In this document: piece by piece, positions 26,464-37,744 of the stretch
Numbering within the stretch: position 1 is the stretch's first letter
How the letters are laid out: each line of letters starts with the position of its first letter
Source of the DNA: Ignelater luminosus
Lineage: Eukaryota; Arthropoda; Insecta; Coleoptera; Elateridae
Direction: 5' to 3'
DNA length: 64,000 bases
Assembly (NCBI GenBank): GCA_011009095.1
Contig: VTPC01090588.1
Location: forward strand, 1-64,000
Made by a program: the position numbers and the translations under genes
The notes under the pieces: model-generated
Database searches by the model: none
What the model saw: only the letters and a program-made list of their open reading frames with translations
Told to the model about the DNA's origin: nothing

Positions 26464-28649
26464 TAAAGTGCTACTGACGATACTTTTGTTTTCTAAAATA
26501 TCCAGAAAAGAATGAAAACGGTATTTATATTTTCTTTCAAAAATGTTTTTGGCTTTTACATAAATAAAAAAATGCATTGGAAGACTCTATACCCGGTGCT
26601 GAATCGGCGGGACGCAACATAGAAAATTCCATGCTAATTTTGAAATGTTTACATAGATATTGGCTCCCCTAATTATTTTAGCACTAGACTTTGTTTAGGT
26701 TTTTTAAAGGGTATTGCAAGATGATATACACTGAGCAATTTTAGCTTTTTATGATAACTCAATTAAAAGATATTTAAAGAAATGTGCGTGTATGTGCATA
26801 GTACAGCAGCAACATCGAATATCAATAACTTTATTGCTATTAACTTATAAGCGGGGTCATCGGCAAACGTACCTTTTGAAAACTTTAAAAAACTTTAAAA
26901 CAAAAAATACATTAATTGAAGCATAAATGTTTTTCTGCTAGATTTGTAATCTACAGACTTTTTTGTGTAATGTGTAATTTTGATGAAGCAATATCATTAA
27001 TAGAAATGAAGGAAAATAATTAAATTTAAATGTTTCGTTTTCGATACTTTGGCAATCATGTATGATTAGTATTGTTTAAAATCATTGTACAAATATGGCA
27101 TAACAAGAAAGAGACATATTAAAGAGAGAAATAAAAACATTTTAAAACAATACTAATCAAACATGACAATACATACTTATGTCACAGTTCATAAATTCAT
27201 TTATTGAGTAAAATGCTTCACTGATTTTTTTTAAATTTTAAATTTCTTTAAACATCGAAAATAAATTTAAAAGGAGTGCAACAATTTTAAATTAGATAAA
27301 ATTTCCACCAAATTGTTAAAGACGTAGTGCCGTCTTACGGGCAATAGCCACATTGCTAGCAGATCGAAAATGACGTCATAGTTTTTGTTGTCAATATTTT
27401 CAAAGAAAATTCTATATAAAAACTTTATTACAACAATAAGAATCCTGATATTTTGGATTTGTGTTCTGTGTCATGTAACTTATGTCATGAAGTATAAATA
27501 TTTCGAATTAAGAGCAATAAATTTTTGAAAATTGTTGTACTTTTTGTGCCTGTAATTTTGGAATTATATTATACTGCTCGCTCAAACTTTCTCAAAGCCT
27601 AAGTTGAAGATTATTTATTCACATTATACTAACTGCAACTTTAAATTTGATGTCTTTGAAGAATTATATGGAATTAAAAATAGCAATGGTTTTCTATGGT
27701 GGTGCCATCTTCGGTCAAAAAGTGCAGCGGTGCCCTTCTTAATCTAACTTCATATACTTTATCTCATTTCTATAATTCCAATCCATTTCCAATGTTTAGG
27801 GTTTTAGTTGCATGCACTGTTATACTCCAAACTTATTTATGTTGCTGTCACTATTTTTGGTTACACATTTCTCACTAGACAATCTTCTGTCAAACGAATG
27901 TCATTTGTCAAAATAAGGTTAGAATGCAGCAAATTCGTTTTTATGTGCAAATCAGTTTGATTACAATTAATAATGAAGTAATAAACACAAAAAATAAATT
28001 TTTATTTCAAATAATAAACAAACAACAAAAGGTAACTCTACGAAATGCAAACATTTACCTTTTCTGAATGACAATCTAACCTCTGATTTTAAATAAAAAC
28101 AAATAACAATATTGTCAACATTTTTCAATGAATAATTCTAGTGTTTAGAAGGTTTTGTTGCCAACACAACAAAAATTTAACAGGAATTATAGAAATGAGA
28201 CAAACTATACAAAATAGTTTATATTCAACTTAAGTTTTTTCCTAATTTCTTTTGTTTAAAAAATGTAGGATATTTATATCATGAGGTCGTTTAAATTTCC
28301 GATTAAAATTAGTTATGTTTATGACAGTTGCATAATTTTTGGTCGGTACTTTAAACACAGCTAAGAAAATTGTTATTGCGCAAAAGTACTTGTATTTCGT
28401 CACTTTACGAAAATTTATAAACGCCAGATAGGATTCGTGGAAAAACTAGACTTTTTCATAATTTCTATTACGAGCACATGCTCACACCTAGCTCGTTGAA
28501 ACCTTTACCAGAGTACCTAGGTAACTTTCTGCGTCGACATGTAACAACGCCAGAAAGCTAGGATTCTCGCCTCCTTTTTTTTGTCAGTGGCTCGTGTACT
28601 AATATCAAATATCATACAATTCAGTTTTTCGTTTTGTTGTTAGAAAAGC
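26464..28649. other. Intergenic stretch with one foldback
   Basis: AT-rich sequence of about 2.2 kb. Apart from the hairpin listed at 27051-27171, no gene, terminal repeat or RNA was recognised. The ORF at 27696-27878 has no domain. Confidence 0.5.
27051..27171. repeat. Foldback repeat
   Basis: The left arm 27051-27082 (TGATTAGTATTGTTTAAAAT) is repeated inverted at 27140-27171 (ATTTTAAAACAATACTAATC), about 32 bp per arm with a few differences, and a loop of about 57 bases. Probably a small MITE; target duplication not defined. Confidence 0.6.
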
Positions 28650-28985
28650 ATGGGGCACTATTCTAAAGAATTTCTAAGTGAAATGAGTTTCTGTAAAAGT
28701 AGTTCGTGTCTTTGAAAGATTAAATCACTAGAATACCATAATATAAACGCCAGACAAAGGGCACTAAATGGGCTAGTACCAAAATTTAAAGAAGAGAAGC
28801 CGAACGCAAATGTGGAATTTGAGAAAAAATCATTAATTATCGAACAGCGTACAAACGAGAAACAAAGCTTATTAAGGTTCAATGAAAAGTAGTACCGGCA
28901 CAGCGAACGTCTGTGTTTCGAAATTATAGTATCGGAATCTTTTATTTTTTCTGGACGACCAAGGATTGTCCATGACAATCATCAT
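28650..28985 (+). pseudogene. MADF-domain gene relic
   Basis: Plus-strand frames together resemble a MADF (Myb/SANT-like) DNA-binding domain: HYSKEFLSEM at the start, KIKSLEYHNINARQRALNGL, then VPKFKEEKPNANVEFEKKS and the RTNEKQSLLRFNEK helix. This matches the pattern of insect MADF proteins as I recall it. At least two in-frame stops (after CL and after FNEK) interrupt it. It ends at a plausible donor (CGAG then GTAAGT) near 29009. It may be a host-gene pseudogene or the accessory MADF protein of a PIF/Harbinger transposon. The longer antisense ORF here is a shadow. Confidence 0.5.
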
Positions 28986-29009
28986 CCAATATTGCCCAGG
29001 AGGACGAGG

Positions 29010-29487
29010 TAAGTATATAAAAAAGAAGAGTATTTTTCTACAACTTTATTCTGCTCAGGTACAGATCCTTCATTATTGAAATATTCCATATATTTATTTC
29101 TCATAAGTATAGTCCAGTAACGGTGTCGTCAAAAAGCCGAATTAAATCAAATAGATGGTTTTATTTTTTATTTTGTGTATATTGTTAACAGAAGGAAGAA
29201 TATAGGTTTTCAACCTCTGTAGCCCTTGGGAGAACTTTCTGTGGTCAAAAAGCCCCAAAATTTCGGAACTTTTTTCAGTTTTCTGACTATAACTTTTTTC
29301 TGGTCACTCCTAGCAAGAAAGAGCCTATTATCATTTTGACAAATGACAATATTTCTGACAACTTTTGGAAAAAAAATCTTAATACCAAGCGAGCTACAAT
29401 TCTTCAAAGTTCAGCAAAATTTCCCATTTTTCTAAAAGTTGGGTTTTCACTTTCTGTAAAGCTCTAAATAACCTGGAACCTCTAATA
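29010..29487. other. Short intergenic stretch, nothing recognised
   Basis: About 480 AT-rich bases. The minus-strand ORF 29210-29407 has no recognisable domain. Confidence 0.45.
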
Positions 29488-30170
29488 CAGGATGTTTATG
29501 TAGTCAAACATCGGAAGGTGATAGAATATCGAAAAATAAGTGTACTTTGCTAAATAAACATATATTCAAACACGCTTAGTTTTCGAAACCCTTTGTTTCT
29601 TTGCTTTTTCAAATACAACATACTCTATTGAGCTGAAATTTCTTATATGATTTCTTCTATGGGAAATTCACCTTTCTATAGTTTTTGTAGTTAATACCCT
29701 TCACCATAGGCGGATATACAGGGAAGGGCATTCACACTACTGCAAGAAAGATATGTTATGCCACTGAAAAACTAACTGATTCTAATATTTTTCTATTCTA
29801 CACTCAATTTACCAAACAAAGTTACTGTGGTGTTTTCTGCGTATAGTACACTGCGTGTAATTTAAATCATTTGAAACTCCTGCAACTTATTATTTAATGT
29901 AGAGATTTTGTACATTTCGAATAACTGGCGAAGTTGCTGGAATATTACGCAATAATTTTGATGTGGGTCTTATGAGGTGTCTGCTATTTTACATGTTGTT
30001 ATAATTTACAACCTTATCAATAGTAGAAATTTGGAGAAGGAGTATGTCCTTTAACATCCTGTATCTCAAAAAGTAAGCGTTTTTGCATATAAGTCTATTC
30101 AGCAAAAAGCACTTATTTCTCGATGTTGTATTACCTCCTGACGTTTGACTATATTAACCGAAAGCACCGG
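29488..30170. repeat. Foldback MITE with long terminal arms
   Basis: A left arm of roughly 95 bases from 29488 and an inverted right arm ending near 30170 share TAGTCAAACRTC, ATCGARAAATAAGTG and AACGCTTAnTTTT-like blocks in order. TA flanks both ends (29486-29487 and 30171-30172). The outermost bases have diverged (CAGGATGTTT versus CCGGTGCTTT). The interior has no ORF. Confidence 0.7.
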
Positions 30171-30684
30171 TATATGTGTCGGAGCCTTTGATGTGGTTGT
30201 ACCCATATTCTATGACCTAGAACAAGTTGAGCGCTGATCGTTTGTATTGACGGCAGATGGCGATATTTTACATTTTTATTATCGCGTGTTTTTTTTGGCA
30301 AATTACCAACTATCAACTGAATTATAAGTTAGATGTGACAGATATTTCGAATTTGACAATGACACAACGCTGATACCACTGAAAGTACCCGAGTGCAGAA
30401 TTTTTTCCAGCTCGTCTCATATTAAAAAAATTACTGTGTGCAACTTTTTTTACAGACAACATATTAACCTTGCTGCATCCTTCGGACATCTAAATAACAA
30501 TATATCTTCCTGTCTTTTGTACAGTAAGATCATTATTGCTTGTCCAGACGATATTACTTTCCACAGTCGTTATCAAACCTTTATTTTAAAAATTATTTAT
30601 TTCAAACACTAGGTAACCACTTTAGCAGAAGTGTTTTCCGGGTGGCATAGATTTCATTACAAAAAGAATTTCTTCATCCTATAA

Positions 30685-31154
30685 GACCGGTTTGACACTA
30701 TAAAAAATTCTGTGATGAATTTTAAAATTTAAAAAATAACTACAATATAAATTGAAAAGGTCGTTATCATTAAAATCAAATTTTATAGAAATTACTTTTT
30801 AAAAAATTTTTGATCGTTGCAAACGGGGTTTAGGTAGAAATCTTTGTAGAAATTTTGTTGAGCAAAAAATTTTTAGAAAATGCTCTAAAAAGTAGAAACT
30901 TTGTGCGAGAAAATGCGCACGGAATTCATGCGCACATCGAAATCAGCTGAGACAAGATGGACAAAAGGTTAAATAAAACAGCTGTATAAAAATGCCTAAA
31001 AAGCGCATGCCCACGTCAAAGATTTTATAATAGAAAACTTTGTACAAGTTGCATACAAAGCAGCCTGCAACAATATACAAAAAATTTTTTACAAAAATTT
31101 GGCAAATATTTCTTATTAAATTTTTATAAAATTTTTCATAGTGTCATACAGGTC
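30685..31154. repeat. Harbinger-like MITE with TAA target duplication
   Basis: The left end GACCGGTTTGACACTATAAA and the inverted right end GACCTGTATGACACTATGAA match at about 22 of 25 positions. The trinucleotide TAA directly flanks both sides (30682-30684 and 31155-31157). A TWA 3-bp target site fits PIF/Harbinger. It is 470 bp, AT-rich and non-coding. Confidence 0.7.
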
Positions 31155-31448
31155 TAAGTAAATGACAGTAAACGGAATCAAATATAGATAACATCACCTG
31201 TGGAAAACAATTTTTTTGGGCAAGCAATAATGATCTTATTGTACGTTCTGCAACAATTTCTTACTGCACAAATACGTATTTGAGCTTTCCATATTGATGT
31301 GAATAACAACACGTTAATAATCAGTCTTGCAAACACGTGATAACACAAACACCTAAACACATTTAAAACACCAACGCTGATTCGATCACGTCGAGAATCA
31401 AACATAAAGTGACAGCCTGCACCCTCGACGTAAATGACGGTAAATTTA

Positions 31449-31532
31449 AGGTTTGTTCCAACATAAATCTCAAACTATCCCTGATTGTCACGAGTTTGCA
31501 ATAGTTGGAGATTTATGTTGGAACAAACCTTT
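31449..31532. repeat. 84-bp near-perfect hairpin (mini-MITE)
   Basis: The first 32 bases (AAGGTTTGTTCCAACATAAA onward) are repeated inverted at the end with one mismatch, around a loop of about 20 bases. TTTA-like flanks occur on both sides. Transcripts would fold into a long stem. Confidence 0.75.
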
Positions 31533-33180
31533 TTAGTAAGCTGCGCTGAACTAGACGCATGCGTTCTGAAAATTGGGGTAGCAATCTAAAAAGGAATTTT
31601 CGGAAATCCGCTCTGAACGATCCAGTTTCAACCCGATTATAACCTGAGCGTTCGTTTATTCGACACGGTTTGCTACCCAGCGTTCGGAAAACTACAGAAC
31701 CAGAACTGTAACCGAAGTGCTTATCCGGTCAGTTTAAAGTAACCCTGATCGACGAGTAGGATTGAATGGGTTATTTGTAAATTGTGACGTTTGTGAGGTT
31801 AGAATGTTCAAGATTCAAATATATCAATGAATTTTCAGCATGGACTCAAAATAAAAAATTGTAGCTATTGCTGTAGTTTCCTTTTCTCTGGCGACTCTAA
31901 AGATGACGGAGAGAATATTATGGTTGTTGCTCGTCAATTTAGAAAATGAGAAAGCATAAAAATTGTTTGAAAAATGTGGGTATTGCCCGATTAACCCGAC
32001 CAACCTGCCGACGTCAGATGCTTGACCCGGGTATCTTACCAGGTTGAATTTCCAAAAACGCCTTAAGTCAAGTGTCCCTTCTCAAATACCTGTTCGCTGT
32101 TATACCTCTAAGCTAACCTCATCTGCTTTTTTGTAACTTTTTTTAGCAGGGTTGCCAGATTGTCAACAAGGAAAAATAAAAAATAATCTTAATGCTCCTA
32201 ACACGAGGAGTAGAATTAAAGAATATAATAAAATGACGATTTTAGAGGAAATAATTACTATATTCAAAAATAAATTCTATTCATTACAGCAAGCAACTGT
32301 CGAAATTTCTGTATATTTCTTGACTGCACCCATTTAATGTGAGTTTCTTTCCGAGTGTACCTGGAATTTACTTAGAAAAAGTTATTAAATGGTTTAGGTA
32401 GCATTTGACAATTAAATTTTAGAAAGCTGTACATTTATTATTCTTAAGGTGAAATAAATGGATAATATGACTGTTTAACAAAATAAAGATAGTATTAAGA
32501 AAATTGTAGAATTAAAAACTTATAAAACTACTCATAATTTTAAATAACATGATAGTTAAATTATTTATTCATCATAACAAAAATAAAACGAGATTTTCTA
32601 ATAAGAACTTGTGCATGTAATACCAACCAATTGTCAACTTGACAGTTGCTTGCTAAAGTGAACGAACACTTGAGAATATTAAAATAGTTTTAAGATATAA
32701 AATGTTAGATTTCTATAGTTTTTAAAGAAGACTCCGGAGTGTTTTGTAGGATCTAGAATTTCAGACCGATGACTGGCTGCTGCTCTCACAATTTTATCAT
32801 GTCAAGCGTAGTGTGTACTCGCCTTTATGAGTTCTTATTTTATCTACATTTTTACCAGTCATTGATGAACAGCATGAGCAGTTGGTTTTGCCAAACTGTA
32901 AACAATAAAAACCCAAAAAGTTGTCACTGACAAAAAACCAAAGAATGGTTTTCTTTTAAGGAAAAATTGTGTACTTTTATTATACTTTTTAGTATTTTAA
33001 ATTAAGTATTATTTGTGGCAATACGTTTTGATGTCGTGTCTTAATAAAACTGTAAAGTGTAATTTGTTTCCTGTTGAAGGTAATTAAAATTCTTTAAAAA
33101 ATCAGCAAAATACTTTCTGATTCATCTCTTGTGATTCATACATGTAATTATTCACAGTTTTGATTCGATAAATTAACATT
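31533..33180. promoter_or_regulatory. Upstream region of UBAP1 with a possible 5' UTR intron
   Basis: No gene is evident. Near the start codon, a donor-like GAAG|GTAATT (33080-33081) and an acceptor-like TTCACAG (ending 33157) could bound a 5' UTR intron of about 78 bases. This is inference; no core promoter can be pinned. Confidence 0.35.
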
Positions 33181-34680
33181 ATGTCTCATCGAGAAGGTCA
33201 AGAGTCACAACCTGGTTACATGGATGGTGTTTGTGTAAAAATATCAGAAAAATATAAACCTCCTCCGAAAATAAACTTAGCTGTTACATATTCGCAGAGG
33301 TTGTCTTTAAACAGTCAAGTCCGGGATGGCATGATACCATACGACTTCTCGCTAGAGACAAAAATTAAGGAAAGAGTGAAAGAATTGCGAAATGCTCGTA
33401 AATTAATACACGAAGAAAGAAAGGATCGGCTAGAAAAAATCAAAGAAGCTAGACAAAAATATGAAGAAGATAAAACCACAAAACTCAGTGAGAACATAAA
33501 TGTTAGTGATAAAGAAAAGGAAATTTTTAGTGTAAGTAGTGAATTAAATGAAACAGAAGCTAGGAATCTGGATTCAACACAAGTTCCACAAATTTTGAGT
33601 ACGCCTGCAACTATAAATACTGGAGTGTTATATCCCACATCTTACTCTCACATCTTAACACCTACTCCTTTAACAACAAATTGTACATCACAAGCTTTTA
33701 CTTGTAAACCTAGTGATAAAAGCCCATTTAATATATCTGAATTTGAAGCAGACACATCTAGTCCTTTTGATAATATGGAATTAAAAACAATTAATGATAT
33801 AGAAGAATTAGCTCAGGTATTAAAAAAAGATGACTCCATTAATACTTCATTCAACACTCCATATACAGTAACTCAAATATATTCCAATTATGTGCCTCTT
33901 CCTAGCATATCGACACATTCAAATATACATTCGAATTATATTCCACAAGAAACTCTGAACACAAATCAACATTATGCTACTTATAGTACCATACCTCATT
34001 CTTCTGTTACTTCAATTCCATCTTATGGACAACCAACTGCAACAACCATGTATAATAATTTAAATGGATATTATTACACTCCTGATATACTGCAGAGTAA
34101 TTTGAACTTCAGGCCCTTTACTTATAACAACATACAGTCTGATAATTCCTCTGACAGTTCACCACCCCAAACTAAAATTGAAGAAAATAAGAAATCGGCT
34201 TTTAGAAGTGTTCCTGACATTATGAAAGCTTTAGAAGCTGAATTAGACAATACACATATCTATAAAACAAACCATCATACACCTATTATTGAAAATCATC
34301 GACATAAGGTTACACGTCCAATGAATTCAGAAGACAGTAGCAATGAACAAATTACCAAGTGTGCTGAATTAGAAGATCCTTACGAATTATTGCCTAAAAA
34401 TCTACAGCATCTATCGAAGAATATTAGCTCGATGGGCTTTCCATTACCCAGAGTTGCTCGAGCATGTAAAGCTTTAGGAGAAGACCATAAAAAGGTAAAA
34501 CTTTCCAAATAGATTTTAACAATTAATAATACCTAATAATTATTATAATTATAGATAGTGGAGCATCTGTTGGCCATGTCTGAACTTTTAGACTTGGGTT
34601 TTTCAGAAAAAGACGTATCCAATGCTTTATTACAGTGCAATAATGATAGAGATAAAGCTTTGGATATATTAATTAAGTAG
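33181..34680 (+). CDS. UBAP1: UBAP1, ESCRT-I subunit
   Basis: UBAP1 is the ubiquitin-binding ESCRT-I subunit that helps sort ubiquitinated receptors into multivesicular endosomes (known of the family). Exons: 33181-34494 (438 codons, phase 0) and 34555-34680 (stop TAG), with a 60-base GT..AG intron; product 479 aa. Seen: N-terminal UMA-type region (YMDGVCVKISEKYKPPPKINL, residues about 13-33; then IPYDFSLE), a charged coiled coil (about 58-105), a low-complexity Ser/Thr/Tyr-rich middle, and the diagnostic FNISEFEADTSSPFDNMELKTINDIEEL block (about 180-210). The C-terminus has two UBA-like segments, NISSMGFPLPRVARACKAL and LLDLGFSEKDVSNALLQCNN with DKALDILIK. Vertebrate UBAP1 has three overlapping UBA units; the middle one seems absent. 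Confidence 0.93.
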
Positions 34681-34778
34681 CAACTCCTATTTACAACGGC
34701 TGTGTGGACTATTATTAAATATTTATTATTATATTATTTATTTGCATTTATTAAAATCATATACTTACTGCATAAAGA

Positions 34779-34784
34779 AATAAA
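34779..34784 (+). promoter_or_regulatory. Candidate polyadenylation signal of UBAP1
   Basis: AATAAA about 100 bases after the stop codon, within AAATAAATAAATT. Suits a short 3' UTR. Confidence 0.5.
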
Positions 34785-36857
34785 TAAATTATTACACGTA
34801 AATAATAACGCAGTGCAAGTGGAAAACGGAGTGCTTAAATCATGTATTGCAAAGCAAAAATGATATTATAGATGCGTATATTTTATTTTCTTCGAATTGT
34901 AGCGCAGAATTGTATGGATGGGATTATGTTACAAATAAAATCACAAATTTTTACATCGTGTTTTTCTCAATAAGTACAAATAAAATATAAGGTTAACGTG
35001 ACAAGGTAAAGTAAAACTTGTATATAAATCTCTTTATAGTCAACTTTAACCCAAACTGGTAAGTGAGGAAAATCATAAAAGTGTATTAACTTATAATTAC
35101 ACATAAGACATTTCTAGATGGAAAGAGTCGTTTACTGTATGAGGCACAAAGAAAAATGCACGTTTAGCATACATATGATTGTTTGCCTATGGAATGTCAT
35201 GAACTCGTCAAACTCGTGAATACAATCTGAGTAAAGTGCAATCGAATATTAAAACTGGTCTGCTGTATGCCAAATGTGTTTATTTCTCGATAATGGTATG
35301 CTGACTAACGGCATTAAGTTTTGTTTCACGTTTTCAAAAGTAATTTTATTGATTAGTAGGGTTGGCATGATAAAGATATAATGTTTTTTAAACATTTTAT
35401 AAAACAAAATAAGAAATTTATTAATTTTTAAATAAATATTTAAATAGCACTAAAAATAAACATGTCAATAAAAGAAAAGTAGTGATTAGAATTGAATTTC
35501 AATTAATTTAATTAACAATCAATTTTTGGTTTGATCTTAATAGACCCCTGGAATGTAACTACTGATAATAAATAACAAACTCAAATTATTTCAAAGTTTT
35601 AGAATAATAAACAGTTGAACTTTAACAACTTGAACTTTAAGGGAAAGAAAAATGGCATCAAGTAATCAAAATTTCAGCTAATCAAAGTATAAGATTTATT
35701 AGTCATTTGCAATGAGTTTGAATAATCAAGGTTTGTGAGTTGTTGAGATTTGAGGCATCAAGGTTTGGCTGTTGTTGGCAACTAGAGGATTGTAAACAAA
35801 AAAGATATACATATTGGCAACAATGTTGACCAAGATATACTTTTACATGCACATAATTTTATGATTTGCATTAGTTTTTTTATAAGGCATTATTTTTATA
35901 AAGATTATAAATTTCTTATTTTCTTCTATATACCATGATTTGAGTTTTCCTTTTTGAGTTTCTCCATCGTTAAAATCTAATTTCCAGATTTTAGATACCT
36001 TTGAAATATTCTTAAACTAAGTGGCACAATATTGAACTGATACTGTCAGTTTTTCCAAAGAGATCTGTGAACTTGTTGAAATTGTCATACCAGCAATAGA
36101 AAAGTTTTATGTGCACAGATTGATTAAGAACATTTAAAAGATTTTTGTTCTTGCCACTGCCAATGCCATATTAAAAAGAAAGAAATATACAGATGCCAAA
36201 CTGCGAAGGAGAAGGGGGGGAAAGATTTGTAGACCTGCATCTTCCAGTTTCTCAATTTTTTAAATATAAAGGGAGCTAAGAGCACTAAAAGAAGAACTCT
36301 GAGAACTTATCATTTTACCATATTTTAAAAACCCTTTGTCCGATCTTGTGCAAATTTTATATGCTTGTATATATCATCGACTTGCATAACATCATCGTAC
36401 ATTTGCCAGTCTTTTGTTATCAGTTTAGCCAATGCATCCCAGGCCACTTGGATTTTTCTTTGTAACCTTTTTGCTGTAAACTTTTTTTAAATCTTAGTAC
36501 CATATTTAGATTGACTATTTATTTTTCTGCAAAATAGGTATACTTGACATGTTTCAAAAAAAATGCACGCACCATTTGCCAGAAAAATGTAAAAAACTGC
36601 CAGAGCTTCTGGTGTATCTTTGAATAAGATAACATGATAGCATGACCTTTTTTTATTGCAATAATATTTATCTGGTAACTTTTAGTGAAACTTCAATGTA
36701 ACACTACCGAAGGTACCAAAAAGATGTATACACATTCTGAGAAAGGAAACACTATTAAAACTGTAATAATACTCAGTATATACCAATAACAAAAGATGAA
36801 TACAAGTACATTTGACTTCTGCAATTGTAAGAGGTGCTCAAAGTGGTTACCATCAGC
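34785..36857. other. Intergenic stretch, possible decayed transposon
   Basis: AT-rich. Around 35608-35770 the phrases CAGTTGAACTTTAACAACTT and recurring AATCAAGGTTTG-like motifs resemble MITE ends, but I could not pair them. On the minus strand near 36330-36460 one frame gives a short peptide-like run (QVAWDALAKLITKDW) that may be transposase debris. Not assigned. Confidence 0.35.
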
Positions 36858-37744
36858 CAGTGATGTGACATATTTCAAATAAAAGTATTTGAAATACGAA
36901 TTCAAAATACGTATTTATATTTTGTATTTAAAATACCTCATAACCAAAAGTATTTTGTATTTTATTTGAAATAGTTTTAGTAATGCATTTCCTATTTTGA
37001 AAATACAAAATACTGTTTTCTTATATTTTTCCATAGAACGCTTTTTTCATTCGGCGGGATGATCCTGCGGCCACATAGGAGGAAACTAAATGACGCATTA
37101 TTTGAAAAATTAGTGATCTTGAAATTAAAATTTTTAACTTTACATTTGTAATGTGGAACACAATTTGGTCAGTAAACATATATTGGGCTTATACAAATTT
37201 TTTAGGATTTTAAAAAACTTGTAATACAATAACCTTTTTTAGTTGACAGTAAGAATTTATATTGGTATTGGTAAATTTAAAAAAATTAAATTTAATTTTG
37301 TTAAGAGTGAATTTTATTGTCTTTTCTTATTTGACCCAATTCTTACAGCCGCAGGACTGTCTAAAGAAATTGCACTCTCAATACTGCTGCAATAACATTA
37401 TGCAATACAATGTTGGAAAACTATGTAGCAAGCGCGATATTGCAGCATTTTAGCAATGCTGCCGCAACCATATCATGATTTATTGGAACGTTTGAAATCC
37501 ATCGCCTTAACATTGTCACAATGTTACTTTGCTGTACGAGTAACTTCGTTAGTTAAAGTTATTAAATATAATAACTAATTAGTAGTTATTATAGTTATAC
37601 TTAATTTAATTAAAGTTTTCTTTCTGCGCCATTGTATTTTACTAAAAGTATTTTAAGAAATGTATTTTGAAAATAGGTATTTTGTATTTAAATACCAAAT
37701 AAAAAATGTATTTAGTATTTTGTAAAGTATTTTGCTCATCTCTG
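36858..37744. repeat. Nonautonomous hAT-like element
   Basis: The left end CAGTGATGTGACAT and the inverted right end CAGAGATGAGCAAA fit the CAGNGATGNGC pattern of hAT ends. Behind each end lies an AT-rich zone of repeated AAAATAC / GTATTT words. Flanks CCATCAGC and CCATGACT agree at 5 of 8 positions, a possible decayed 8-bp duplication. It is 887 bp with no transposase. Confidence 0.6.

Noticed and set aside
28658-28978. 106-aa minus-strand ORF
   Set aside because: Antisense of the MADF-like relic, whose sense-strand motifs are recognisable.
33315-33638. 107-aa minus-strand ORF
   Set aside because: Antisense shadow of the UBAP1 coiled-coil coding region.
35608-35770. CAGTTGAACTTT... stretch resembling a transposon end
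   Set aside because: No convincing inverted partner or target duplication could be located, so no element boundaries are claimed.
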